DNA of 51,429 nucleotides from Streptomyces sp. WAC 04229 (lineage in GTDB: Bacteria; Actinomycetota; Actinomycetes; Streptomycetales; Streptomycetaceae), in contig NZ_QHJH01000037.1 of NCBI RefSeq assembly GCF_003947455.1, forward strand, positions 1 through 51,429, given 5' to 3'. The notes beneath the pieces were generated by a model. It made no database searches. It had not been told where the DNA came from and saw only the letters and a program-made list of their open reading frames with translations. The translations under genes and the position numbers were made by a program. The stretch's first letter is position 1, and each line of letters begins with the position of its first letter. Positions 17,749-25,741 of this stretch are shown piece by piece.

Positions 17749-17788
17749 GCGCGCCGCCGCCGTCGCCTGCCGACGGCTCGCCGCGCGC
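17749..17788 (+). promoter_or_regulatory. Leader stem-loop between leader peptide and cysteine dioxygenase
   Basis: Inner stem gccgtcg/cgacggc (17759-17765, 17771-17777) and outer stem gcgcgc/gcgcgc (17749-17754, 17783-17788). The arm at 17772-17777 can alternatively pair with gccgtc at 17717-17722 inside the leader ORF, so two mutually exclusive structures are possible. There is no T-tract, so control of translation initiation is as likely as termination. Confidence 0.5.
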
Positions 17789-17816
17789 TCCCTCGCGAAC
17801 TCCCAGGACGGTATCC

Positions 17817-18356
17817 GTGTCTGTCTCCTCCCCCGCCGCGGCCTCCCGCGCCGCGGCTCCGGCCGCTCCCACGCAGGCCGAACTCCTCGACTTCGCCCGG
17901 CGCACCGCCGCCGACGCCGCACTGATCGCCTCCCTGCCGCTCGACCCCGAGGGCCGCACCTGGGTGCGGCTGGAAGGGCCCGGTGGCAGCGAGGCGTGGC
18001 TGATCGGCTGGCCGCCCGGCACGGGCACCGGCTGGCACGACCACGCCGAGTCCGTGGGCGCCTTCGTGACCGCCGCGGGCGAGCTCAAGGAGAACGCGCT
18101 CGCCGCCCGCCTGCCCACCGACGGCTGGAAGACCCTGGAACTCGCCGACGACGTGGACCGGGAACGCCGGCTCCCGGCCGGCAAGGGGCGTGCCTTCGGC
18201 CGGCACCACGTGCACGAGGTGCTCAACGCGTCGCCCGACCGGCACGCGGTCTCCGTGCACGCCTACTACCCTCCCCTGCCGCAGATCCGCCGCTACAGCC
18301 GTGGTGGGCAGACCCTGCGCCTGGAGCAGGTCGAGCGCCCGGAGGACTGGCAGTGA
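17817..18356 (+). CDS. Cysteine dioxygenase
   Basis: A 179-aa cupin protein of the cysteine dioxygenase type I family, which oxidises L-cysteine to cysteine sulfinate with Fe(II) and O2. The metal-binding pattern is H74-x-H76 (GTGWHDHAESVG), with a third ligand His in the segment GRHHVHEVLN around residues 130-133. An Ala/Pro/Ser-rich N-terminal extension precedes the domain. The start is the GTG at 17817 with AGGA upstream. Its stop overlaps the GTG of the rhodanese gene (GTGA), and a cysteine-rich leader peptide lies just upstream, so expression is probably tied to cysteine supply. Confidence 0.92.
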   Translation: MSVSSPAAASRAAAPAAPTQAELLDFARRTAADAALIASLPLDPEGRTWVRLEGPGGSEAWLIGWPPGTGTGWHDHAESVGAFVTAAGELKENALAARLPTDGWKTLELADDVDRERRLPAGKGRAFGRHHVHEVLNASPDRHAVSVHAYYPPLPQIRRYSRGGQTLRLEQVERPEDWQ

Positions 18357-18751
18357 GCGAGCCGACCGGGGTGGACGAGCTGCTGGAGCGGGTGCGCGCC
18401 GGGTACCGGCGGTTCGCTCCGCACGAGGCGTACGACGCCGCCGAGGCCGGTACGGCGCTGCTGGTGGACATCCGGTACGCCGCCCTGCGGGAGCGGGACG
18501 GCGTGATCCCCGGCGCTCTGGTGGTCGAGCGGAACGAGCTGGAGTGGCGGCTGGACCCGCGGGGCAGCCACCGGCTCCCCGAGGCCACGGACCACGACGT
18601 GCGGGTCGTCGTGGTGTGCAACGAGGGCTACGCCTCCAGCCTGGCGGCGGAGTCGCTGCACCGGCTCGGACTGCACCGGGCCACCGATCTGGTCGGCGGC
18701 TTCCAGGCCTGGCGCGCGGCGGGACTGCCGGTGACCGCCGCGGTTCAGTAG
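18353..18751 (+). CDS. Rhodanese-like sulfurtransferase
   Basis: A 132-aa single-domain rhodanese. The active-site loop is VVCNEGYASSLAA with catalytic C89. CDC25/rhodanese features include LLVDIR near residue 40, the IPGA-type turn VIPGALVVER and the C-terminal GGFQAWRAAGLPV. It is translationally coupled to cysteine dioxygenase through the GTGA overlap, suggesting both handle cysteine-derived sulfur, for instance sulfane sulfur detoxification beside cysteine sulfinate production. The exact acceptor is unknown. Confidence 0.92.
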   Translation: MSEPTGVDELLERVRAGYRRFAPHEAYDAAEAGTALLVDIRYAALRERDGVIPGALVVERNELEWRLDPRGSHRLPEATDHDVRVVVVCNEGYASSLAAESLHRLGLHRATDLVGGFQAWRAAGLPVTAAVQ

Positions 18752-18940
18752 TCGACGGGGCGGTTCAGAGGCCGTGTCCGCGTTGCCCTGGGTGACGAGG
18801 CGGATCGGCGTGCGGGTCGGCCTTCTCCGCCGCCCTGCCTCGCAGCAGGGTGCGCCGGGCTGATCGGCGACGGCCCCGGCGTTGTCCGGCAGTGCGTCGG
18901 TGAAGCCGCCGACGGGCAGGTCGGCGGCGACCGTGACGCG
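18752..18940. other. Intergenic stretch with possible decayed coding remnant
   Basis: 189 bases between the convergent rhodanese and recX genes. Read on the minus strand after the recX stop, one frame stays open (for example VTVAADLPVGGFTDALPDN and IRLVTQGNADTAS) but has no start codon or SD. It could be a residual C-terminal fragment or chance openness of GC-rich DNA. No strong terminator hairpin is obvious. Confidence 0.3.
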
Positions 18941-19717
18941 TCAGAAGCCGTCCTCGCCGAGGAACTCCGTGTCCTCGCCCTCTTCCTCCAGTGCCTGGCG
19001 GACCACCCGAAGGGCCATGCCCTCCGGATAGCCCTTGCGGGCCAGCATGCCCGCGAGGCGGCGCAGCCTCTTGTCGCGGTCGAGCCCTCTGGTCGCCCGC
19101 AGCTTCCGTGCCACCAGCTCGCGTGCCGTCTCCTCCTCCTGTTCGGAGTCCAGCCGGGAGACCGCGGCGTCGATGAGTGTGCTGTCGACACCCTTCGTCC
19201 GCAGCTCCCTGGCGAGGGCGCGCCGGGCCAGACCGCGGCCGTGGTGCCGGGAGTCCACCCAGGCTTCCGCGAAGGCGCTGTCGTTGATCAGGCCGACCTC
19301 CTCGAACCTGGACAGCACCTCTTCGGCGGCCTCGTCGGGGATCTCCCGCTTGCGCAGGGCGTCGGCGAGCTGGCTGCGGGTACGCGGGGTCCCGGTCAGC
19401 AGGCGCAGACAGATCGCCCGTGCCTGCTCGACCGGGTCCCGCGGAGGCTCCCCCTTCTCGGCCCTCGACGAGGAAGTGGCACCTCCGTCCTCGGTGAACG
19501 GCTCCGCACGCCCGCGCCGCCGCCGCGTGCCGCCCGTCGCACGGGCCCGTCCGCCTCTCCGGCGCGCCTCGCCGTCATCTTGGCGCGCCCGGCCGCCGTC
19601 GGGTGGGCCGACGGCGGTCTGTTCCGTCTCGTACGGGGCCGCGGTCGCCCCGTACGCGCCGTCGCTCGTCCCGGCGGGGCCGTTGGCGTACTCGGCCCAG
19701 TCGGTTCGTCGTGTCAC
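18941..19717 (-). CDS. recX: Regulatory protein RecX
   Basis: A 258-aa RecX, which binds RecA filaments and limits RecA activity. The C-terminal ~160 residues have the family's three tandem three-helix repeats (AICLRLLTGTPRTRSQLADALRKREIP, FEEVGLINDSAFAEAWVDSR and RALARELRTKGV). The ~95-residue N-terminal extension is Arg/Gly/Ala-rich and disordered, as in other streptomycete RecX proteins. It starts with GTG only 3 bases after the recA stop, so it is translationally coupled to recA, the classical arrangement. Confidence 0.94.
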   Translation of the reverse strand: MTRRTDWAEYANGPAGTSDGAYGATAAPYETEQTAVGPPDGGRARQDDGEARRRGGRARATGGTRRRRGRAEPFTEDGGATSSSRAEKGEPPRDPVEQARAICLRLLTGTPRTRSQLADALRKREIPDEAAEEVLSRFEEVGLINDSAFAEAWVDSRHHGRGLARRALARELRTKGVDSTLIDAAVSRLDSEQEEETARELVARKLRATRGLDRDKRLRRLAGMLARKGYPEGMALRVVRQALEEEGEDTEFLGEDGF

Positions 19718-19720
19718 GGG

Positions 19721-20836
19721 TCAGCTCTTGGCTGCCGCGGCCTTGGACTTGGTGGCCTTGGCGGTCGCAGGGGCGGGCACCGCCGGTGCGGCGTCGGACG
19801 GGGCGGCGTCCGTACCCGGCTCGGCGGCAGGCTCCTCGGGACGCACGCCGACGCCGAGCTTCTCCTTGATCTTTTTCTCGATCTCGTTGGCAAGGTCGGG
19901 GTTGTCCTTGAGGAAGTTGCGCGCGTTCTCCTTGCCCTGGCCGAGCTGGTCGCCCTCGTACGTGTACCAGGCGCCGGCCTTGCGGACGAAGCCGTGCTCC
20001 ACACCCATGTCGATCAGGCCGCCCTCGCGGCTGATGCCCTGGCCGTAGAGGATGTCGAACTCGGCCTGCTTGAAGGGCGGCGCGACCTTGTTCTTGACGA
20101 CCTTGCAGCGGGTGCGGTTGCCGACGGCGTCCGTGCCGTCCTTCAGCGTCTCGATGCGGCGGATGTCGATGCGCACGGAGGCGTAGAACTTCAGGGCCCG
20201 GCCACCGGTCGTGGTCTCCGGGGAGCCGAACATGACGCCGATCTTCTCGCGGAGCTGGTTGATGAAGATCGCGGTGGTCTTGGACTGGTTGAGCGCGCTG
20301 GTGATCTTCCGCAGGGCCTGGCTCATCAGCCGGGCCTGCAGACCGACGTGGCTGTCGCCCATCTCGCCCTCGATCTCCGCGCGCGGGACGAGCGCGGCGA
20401 CGGAGTCGATGACGATGAGGTCGAGGGCGCCGGAGCGGACCAGCATGTCCACGATCTCCAGGGCCTGCTCGCCGTTGTCCGGCTGGGAGAGGATCAGGTT
20501 GTCGATGTCGACGCCGAGCTTCTTCGCGTACTCGGGGTCGAGGGCGTGCTCCGCGTCCACGAACGCGACCTGGCCGCCCGCCTTCTGCGCGTTCGCCACC
20601 GCGTGCAGGGTCAGGGTCGTCTTGCCCGAGGACTCGGGGCCGTAGACCTCCACGACCCGGCCGCGCGGGAGGCCGCCGACACCGAGGGCCACGTCGAGCG
20701 CGGTCGATCCGGTGGGGATGACCTCGATGGGCTCGTTCGGCCGCTCGCCCATGCGCATGACCGCGCCCTTGCCGAATTGCCGTTCAATCTGTGCGAGCGC
20801 GGCGTCCAGAGCCTTCTCGCGGTCGGTTCCTGCCAT
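19721..20836 (-). CDS. recA: Recombinase A
   Basis: A 371-aa RecA, the ATP-dependent strand-exchange protein and LexA co-protease. Walker A GPESSGKT is at residues 66-73, the MAW region [14 protein letters not shown] is intact, Walker B is [12 protein letters not shown], loop L1 is [14 protein letters not shown] and loop L2 is [34 protein letters not shown] (split by a highly conserved GSPE). The C-terminal ~40 residues are an Ala/Pro/Lys-rich tail ending KSKAAAAKS, typical for Streptomyces. The ATG at 20836 is used; a promoter with an SOS-like operator lies ~165 bases upstream. Confidence 0.98.
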   Translation of the reverse strand: MAGTDREKALDAALAQIERQFGKGAVMRMGERPNEPIEVIPTGSTALDVALGVGGLPRGRVVEVYGPESSGKTTLTLHAVANAQKAGGQVAFVDAEHALDPEYAKKLGVDIDNLILSQPDNGEQALEIVDMLVRSGALDLIVIDSVAALVPRAEIEGEMGDSHVGLQARLMSQALRKITSALNQSKTTAIFINQLREKIGVMFGSPETTTGGRALKFYASVRIDIRRIETLKDGTDAVGNRTRCKVVKNKVAPPFKQAEFDILYGQGISREGGLIDMGVEHGFVRKAGAWYTYEGDQLGQGKENARNFLKDNPDLANEIEKKIKEKLGVGVRPEEPAAEPGTDAAPSDAAPAVPAPATAKATKSKAAAAKS

Positions 20837-21000
20837 GGGTTCCACCCGGTTTGCTTGATTCGATCGCTTCACGTCGAAGACGCTAATGCCTGCCACTGAC
20901 AATGCCCCGCGCCGCGGGTCCGGCCTGTGGATAACTCGGGCGCTTCTCCGTCCAAACCATGTCGAATCACCCGTCATGAGCCTCGCCGGAGCCTCCATGA

Positions 21001-21026
21001 GAATGGATGTTCGATTTTTGTGTCAA
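21001..21026 (-). promoter_or_regulatory. recA promoter with LexA/SOS-type operator
   Basis: On the minus strand, TTGACA (21021-21026) is followed by GAACATCCATTC (21012-21001). The latter matches the Gram-positive Cheo box GAAC-N4-GTTC at all but one position of the half-sites and lies where the -10 region would be. I recall the same box for S. lividans recA. LexA binding here would block the promoter until DNA damage. Confidence 0.8.
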
Positions 21027-21106
21027 GCGCACCACGCGGCCCTTCCGAGCGTACGTCCGCCGCACCGGCGGGGGCCCGAACCGGCCGCGCACACCGAGGC
21101 GGAGGC

Positions 21107-22396
21107 TCAGGCGGAGGGGCCGCTCCCGGTCCCCTCCCGTCCCGGTCCCGGGCGTCCCAGTTCCCGCCGCCGGGTCCACAGCTTGCGCATGCGCGTGGTG
21201 CCGCCGGGCCCGGACGGACGGTTCCGGCGCCCGTGGACGCGGGGGTCGTCGGTGACGTCGTAGCGCTTGACGTACGCGCCGAGGAACGCCTGGAGCGTGG
21301 CGATCGCCGGGATGGCGATCAGCGCGCCGACGGCGCCGAGCAGCGCGGTGCCCGCGACGACCGAGCCGAACGCGACCGCCGGGTGGATGTCCACGGTCTT
21401 GGAGGTCAGCTTCGGCTGCAGCACGTAGTTCTCGAACTGCTGGTAGATCACCACGAAGATCAGGACCCACAGCGCGTACCAGGGGTTGACCGTGAAGGCG
21501 ATCAGCATGGGCAGCGCACCCGCGAGGTACGTGCCGATGGTGGGGATGAACTGCGACACCAGGCCCACCCAGACGGCGAGCGCGGGGGCGTAGGGCACCT
21601 CCAGGATTTCCAGCAGGACGTAGTGCGCCACACCGGAGATCAGCGCCATCAGGCCGCGTGAGTACAGGTACCCGCCGGTCTTGTCCACGGCGATCTCCCA
21701 CGCGCGCAGGACCTCGGCCTGGCGGGCGGGCGGCAGGACGGAACAGAGGCCGCGGCGCAGCCGGGGGCCGTCGGCGGCGAAGTAGAACGAGAAGAGCAGG
21801 ACCGTCAGCAACTGGAAGAGACCGCCCAGGACCTGGGTCGACACGTCCAGGACACCCGTGGCGCTGTTCTGCACGTAGTTGCGCAGCCAGTCGGAGCGCA
21901 GCAGGCCCTCCTGGATGTCGACCCGCCGCAGGTCGGTGTGGAAGTGGCCGTTGACCCAGCTGATCACGGAGTCGAGGTAGTCCGGGAAGTCCTCGACCAT
22001 CTTGACGATCTGGCCCGCGAGCATGGACCCGAGCAGTGTGACGAACCCGGCGGCGGCGACCAGCACGGCGAGGAAGACGAGGAAGGTGGCGAACCCCCGG
22101 CGCAAGCCGCGTCCGGCCATCCAGCTCACCGCGGGTTCGATGGCGAGCGCCAGGAAGAACGCGATGAGGATGTTGATCAGCAGGCCGGTGAGCTGGTGGA
22201 AGGCCCAGCTGCCGAGCTGGAAGGCGGCGATGAGCGCGAGGGCCAGCACCATGGCGCGCGGCAGCCAGCGCGGCATGCGGGCGCCCGGCGCCGCGGGCCC
22301 CGCGGCGCCGTCGGCCGGAGGGCCGGAGGGCGGCGTCGGGCCGGGCGGGGGAGCGTGCTGCCGGGGCGTCTGCCCGGTCTCGTCAGTGGATGCCAC
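21107..22396 (-). CDS. AI-2E family (PF01594) membrane protein
   Basis: A 429-aa polytopic protein with about eight hydrophobic segments and the PF01594 pattern (LLINILIAFFLALAIEPAV, LLTVLLFSFYFAADGPRLRR, LVSQFIPTIGTYLAGALPML, YQQFENYVLQPKL). The family includes TqsA-type exporters and Na+/H+ antiporter-like members; the name 'AI-2E' does not establish autoinducer transport. The N-terminus is Pro/Gly-rich and the C-terminus basic and disordered. I used the GTG at 22396; a GTG at 22423 is possible. The DUF3046 gene lies 60 bases upstream on the same strand. Confidence 0.87.
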   Translation of the reverse strand: MASTDETGQTPRQHAPPPGPTPPSGPPADGAAGPAAPGARMPRWLPRAMVLALALIAAFQLGSWAFHQLTGLLINILIAFFLALAIEPAVSWMAGRGLRRGFATFLVFLAVLVAAAGFVTLLGSMLAGQIVKMVEDFPDYLDSVISWVNGHFHTDLRRVDIQEGLLRSDWLRNYVQNSATGVLDVSTQVLGGLFQLLTVLLFSFYFAADGPRLRRGLCSVLPPARQAEVLRAWEIAVDKTGGYLYSRGLMALISGVAHYVLLEILEVPYAPALAVWVGLVSQFIPTIGTYLAGALPMLIAFTVNPWYALWVLIFVVIYQQFENYVLQPKLTSKTVDIHPAVAFGSVVAGTALLGAVGALIAIPAIATLQAFLGAYVKRYDVTDDPRVHGRRNRPSGPGGTTRMRKLWTRRRELGRPGPGREGTGSGPSA

Positions 22397-22456
22397 GGAG
22401 CAAGTCTCGCCCACGCGAGGCACCCCGGACGACCGTCCGATGGTCTTCGCGCACCG

Positions 22457-22651
22457 TCAGCGCTGCTCCCGCGGCACGTCCATGACGGTGCAGACCACCC
22501 GCCACACCTCCTTGGCGTCCCAGCCCGCGTCCAGCGCCCCGTTCACCGTGCGCCCGCCCAGCTCCGCCATCACGTGATCGCGCGCGAAGGTGTCGGCGTA
22601 CCCCGCACCGAAGTGATCCGCCATTCGCTCCCAGAAGACCGTCAACCGCAT
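22457..22651 (-). CDS. DUF3046 family small protein
   Basis: A 64-aa protein (MRLTVFWERMADHFG, then ARDHVMAELGGRTVNGALDAGWDAKEVWRVVC), a near-complete match in length and pattern to DUF3046, an actinobacterial family of unknown function usually encoded close to recA-recX. The ATG at 22651 starts the conserved domain directly. Genomic association suggests a role tied to DNA repair, but this is inference only. Confidence 0.9.
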   Translation of the reverse strand: MRLTVFWERMADHFGAGYADTFARDHVMAELGGRTVNGALDAGWDAKEVWRVVCTVMDVPREQR

Positions 22652-22732
22652 GACACCAGTATCCCGCCCCTGAGAGTGGGCCCCGAGCCGGGACGGGGTA
22701 CGGGGACCGCTTTCCGGCCTACGGTCTGTGCC

Positions 22733-23686
22733 ATGGCCGACTCCGGAGCTTCCGCACTCACCCCGACCCCGCGCGCGCCCGCGTCGCGCTCATCGCTCGC
22801 CCGCGCGGAGCAGTTCGTCTGGCTCACGGCGCGCGTACTGGAGCAGCGCCTCTTCGCGTACCACTTCCGGGGTGGCGACGCCGGTCCGGTGGAGACCGCA
22901 CTGGACGCCTACCGCAACGCGGACGGCGGGTACGGCCACGGGCTGGAGCCCGACCTGCGCGGCCCGGCCAGCTCCCCGCCGCACACCGCGCGTGCGCTGC
23001 GTGTCCTGGACGCGCTCGGACGCTGTGGCGGACAGCGCGTGGAGCGGATGTGCCGCTATCTGACCACCGTGTCCACGCCGGACGGCGCCCTGCCCGCGGC
23101 CCCGCCCGGAGGGGACGGGTTTCCGGCCGCGCCGTCCAAGCCGGTCGTGGACCGCCCTCCGGGCGAGCTGCTCGCCACCGGTCCGGTGGTCGGCCTGCTG
23201 CACCGCAACGAGGTCTGGCACGCCTGGCTGTTCCGCGCCACGGACTTCTGCTGGCGGGCGGCCGAGTCGCTGCAGACTCCTCACCCGTACGAGGTCGAGG
23301 CCGCCGTGGCCTTCCTGGACACCGTCCCCGACCGCCCGCGCGCGGAGGCGGCGGCCGGCCGGCTGGGCCGCCTGGTGCGCGATCAGCGGCTCGCCGTGCT
23401 GGACCCGGACGATCTCGGCGCGCACCCGGTCTCCCCCGGCCGCGCTCCGCGCGAGCACCACTTCCCGCACGACTACGCGAGGCACCCGTACTCCCTCGCG
23501 CGCGCGTGGTTCACGGACGCCGAGATGACCCGCTCCCTCGACTTCCTCGCGGCGGAGCAGGAGGACGACGGCGGCTGGCCCCTCCGCCGGCCCCGCCGGG
23601 CGCCCGCCCCGGCGCTCGAGGCGCGCCCCGCGGTGACTCTGGATGCCTTGCGCACGCTCCGCGCGTACGGCCGTGCCCTCGGCTGA
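22733..23686 (+). CDS. Prenyltransferase/terpene-cyclase-fold protein of unknown function
   Basis: A 317-aa protein with repeats of the alpha/alpha-barrel type found in squalene cyclases and prenyltransferases: ALDAYRNADGGYGHGLEPDLR near the N-terminus and FLAAEQEDDGGWPLRR near the C-terminus, both QW-like motifs. It is much shorter than squalene-hopene cyclases (~630 aa), and the DxDD catalytic motif is not evident, so it may be a single-barrel non-catalytic or unknown enzyme. It is divergent from the DUF3046 gene and convergent with azlD, with 6 bases between the stops. Confidence 0.75.
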   Translation: MADSGASALTPTPRAPASRSSLARAEQFVWLTARVLEQRLFAYHFRGGDAGPVETALDAYRNADGGYGHGLEPDLRGPASSPPHTARALRVLDALGRCGGQRVERMCRYLTTVSTPDGALPAAPPGGDGFPAAPSKPVVDRPPGELLATGPVVGLLHRNEVWHAWLFRATDFCWRAAESLQTPHPYEVEAAVAFLDTVPDRPRAEAAAGRLGRLVRDQRLAVLDPDDLGAHPVSPGRAPREHHFPHDYARHPYSLARAWFTDAEMTRSLDFLAAEQEDDGGWPLRRPRRAPAPALEARPAVTLDALRTLRAYGRALG

Positions 23687-23692
23687 CCCCGG

Positions 23693-24001
23693 TCAGCCGC
23701 CCAGGGCCCGTACGCCCGCGGTGACCACCACGGCGGCCGCGACCACGAGGAGGAACGGCGCACGCAGCACCAGTGCCACGGCGGCCGCGGCGACTCCCGC
23801 GGCCCGTGCGTCCAGGACGAGCGTCTGGCCGTCGGCGAAGGTCTGCTGGGCGGTGAGCGCCGCGAGGAGGGCGACGGGCAGCAGGGCGGCGAGTCTGCGG
23901 ACCAGCGGCCGCTCCAGGGCTCCGGCGGGCACGAGCAGTCCGGCGAGCTTGACGACGTAGCAGCCCACCGCGGTCCCGATGATCGCGATCCAGACGCTCA
24001 C
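23693..24001 (-). CDS. azlD: AzlD-family branched-chain amino acid exporter subunit
   Basis: A 102-aa membrane protein with about four hydrophobic segments (IAIIGTAVGCYVVKLAGLLVP, LAALLPVALLAALTAQQTF, AAGVAAAAVALVLRAPFLLVV), the size and pattern of AzlD. Together with AzlC it forms a two-component exporter for branched-chain amino acids or analogues. The GTG start overlaps the azlC stop (GTGA), so the subunits are coupled. Confidence 0.9.
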   Translation of the reverse strand: MSVWIAIIGTAVGCYVVKLAGLLVPAGALERPLVRRLAALLPVALLAALTAQQTFADGQTLVLDARAAGVAAAAVALVLRAPFLLVVAAAVVVTAGVRALGG

Positions 24002-24762
24002 CGCTCTCCCTCCCCCGCGGACGCCTCGCGGTCGTCACGGTTCTCGACGGCTTCTCCCGCGCGGCGTCCGCGCGCCCACAGGACGAGCGGCGCCGCCAGC
24101 GCGGCCACCAGGACGGGCACACCGGCCGGCAGCACCGGCAGCAGGCCGAGGCCCAGGAGTACGGCCAGGCCCGCGACGGTTCGCTCGGTGGTGCTCTTCA
24201 GCATCGGCGCGAGCAACGCCAGGAAGACCGCGGGTCCGGCCGCGTCGAGCCCCCAGGCGGCGGTGTCCCCGATGGCCTCCGCGCCCAGCGCGCCGAGCAG
24301 TGTGGTGACGTTCCACAGCAGGTAGAGGGTGAGTCCGGTGACGGTGAACCCGATCCGTACGCCGCGCCGCGTGGGCTGGGCCAGGGCCACGGCGGTCGTC
24401 TCGTCGATGACCCATTGCGCCGCGAACGGCCGCACCGCGCGCGGGAGGGCCAGCAACTGGGAGAGGCGCAGCCCGTAGAAGGCGTTGCGCACGCCCAGGA
24501 AGAAGGCACCCGCCGCCGCGGTGAGCGGGTTGCCGCCGGCCGCGAGCGCCCCGACGAGCGCGAACTGGGACGCTCCGGTGAACACGAGAAGGCTGAGCGC
24601 GCAGGTCTGGGCGAGGGTCAGTCCGCTGCCGGCCGAGGTCACCCCGAAGGCGAACCCGGACAGTCCGACGGCGACGCCGACTCCGAGGGCGTCCCGTACG
24701 ACGGCGGCGTCGGGCTTGCCCTCGACGGCTCCGGTCTCGGGAAGGGCTGTCTGTTCTGTCAC
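23998..24762 (-). CDS. azlC: AzlC-family branched-chain amino acid exporter subunit
   Basis: A 254-aa membrane protein of the AzlC family: a ~30-residue cytosolic N-terminus, then segments such as GVAVGLSGFAFGVTSAGSGL, ALSLLVFTGASQFALVGALAAGGN, AAAGAFFLGVRNAFYGLRLS and AQWVIDETTAVAL, all typical of AzlC. The start is the GTG at 24762, which overlaps the stop of the araC-type gene upstream; the frame stays open far beyond but antisense to lhr. It exports branched-chain amino acids in Bacillus; the substrate here is inferred. Confidence 0.92.
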   Translation of the reverse strand: MTEQTALPETGAVEGKPDAAVVRDALGVGVAVGLSGFAFGVTSAGSGLTLAQTCALSLLVFTGASQFALVGALAAGGNPLTAAAGAFFLGVRNAFYGLRLSQLLALPRAVRPFAAQWVIDETTAVALAQPTRRGVRIGFTVTGLTLYLLWNVTTLLGALGAEAIGDTAAWGLDAAGPAVFLALLAPMLKSTTERTVAGLAVLLGLGLLPVLPAGVPVLVAALAAPLVLWARGRRAGEAVENRDDREASAGEGER

Positions 24763-25625
24763 GCCTCGGACGGTAGGAGCAGGCGGCGCCGCGCGTCTTG
24801 TACGTTCTTGCGCTCCCGCTGGTAGGCGCCGGGCGGCACGCCCACGATCCGCGCGAAGTGCCGGTTCAGGTGCGGCTGGTCGGTGAACCCCACGGCGACG
24901 GCTGCCTCGGCCGGTGACGTCCCGGTGTCGAGCAGCCGCCGCGCGCGGCGCACCCGGGCGTCCGTCAGCCAGGTGTGGGGCGGCATGCCATAGGCGTCCC
25001 GGAAGGCCCGCAGCAGTGCGAACGGGCTGGTGCCGAGCTCCCCGGCCAGCCGCTCCAGGCTCGGCGGTTCGGCCATCCGCTCCTCCAGCACGGCACGCGC
25101 GCGTGCCGCGACCCCGCCCCCGGCCGTCGGCACCTCCCGGCGGGGCAGCGGCCCGCCGTTCAGCCGCAGCAATCGCGTCACGGCCACCCTGAGCAGGGTG
25201 TCGGCGGCGAGCGCGTTCCCCTCGTCGGCGGCCCGCAGCACGCGGTGCACCAGCTCGACGGCGTACGGGTCGTCGAGGACCGGCCGGACGAAACCGGGCG
25301 TCCCGCGCAGCGTCGTCGTCTCCGCCGCGATCCCGGCCACCAGCTCCGGCGCCGGGTAGACCGCGCCGTAGCGCCACCCCTCCGGCACCCCGGCCCGTCC
25401 CGTGTGCGGGGTGTCCGGGTTGACCAGGGCCAGAGAGCCCGCCCCGGCGTACTGGTCGCCTCCGCCGTGGTGGAAGACCTCCACACCGTCGGCTATGGCC
25501 GCGATGACGAAGTGCTCGTGCGTGTGGCGTACGAAGGTCTTCCGTATGTACTGGGCCCGCAGCAGGTCGACGTCGGGGAGCTCCGCGTACTGCCAGTGCC
25601 GTGCCCGCTCGCCCTTTCCCGCCAT
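24759..25625 (-). CDS. AraC-family transcriptional regulator
   Basis: A 288-aa regulator. An N-terminal cupin-like ligand domain (RKTFVRHTHEHFVIAAIADGVEVFHHGGG, NPDTPHTG) is followed by a C-terminal AraC HTH pair (LERLAGELGTSPFALLRAFRDAYGMPPHTWLTDARVRRA and AAVAVGFTDQPHLNRHFARIVGVPPGAYQ). It overlaps azlC by GTGA and so is the first gene of an araC-azlC-azlD operon; it probably senses the exported amino acid and activates the operon. The ATG at 25625 is used. A GTG at 25643 with GGAGG 10 bases upstream is an alternative. Confidence 0.9.
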   Translation of the reverse strand: MAGKGERARHWQYAELPDVDLLRAQYIRKTFVRHTHEHFVIAAIADGVEVFHHGGGDQYAGAGSLALVNPDTPHTGRAGVPEGWRYGAVYPAPELVAGIAAETTTLRGTPGFVRPVLDDPYAVELVHRVLRAADEGNALAADTLLRVAVTRLLRLNGGPLPRREVPTAGGGVAARARAVLEERMAEPPSLERLAGELGTSPFALLRAFRDAYGMPPHTWLTDARVRRARRLLDTGTSPAEAAVAVGFTDQPHLNRHFARIVGVPPGAYQRERKNVQDARRRLLLPSEA

Positions 25626-25741
25626 GCCCCCATTCTCCGTCACCGGGCCGCGGCCTCCGCCGGCGGCCCCGCGCCTGCCCCGCCACCCGGCCGTCCGCCC
25701 GGCTCGGGCCGATTGTCAGTGGCGGGGTGCACGATGGATCC

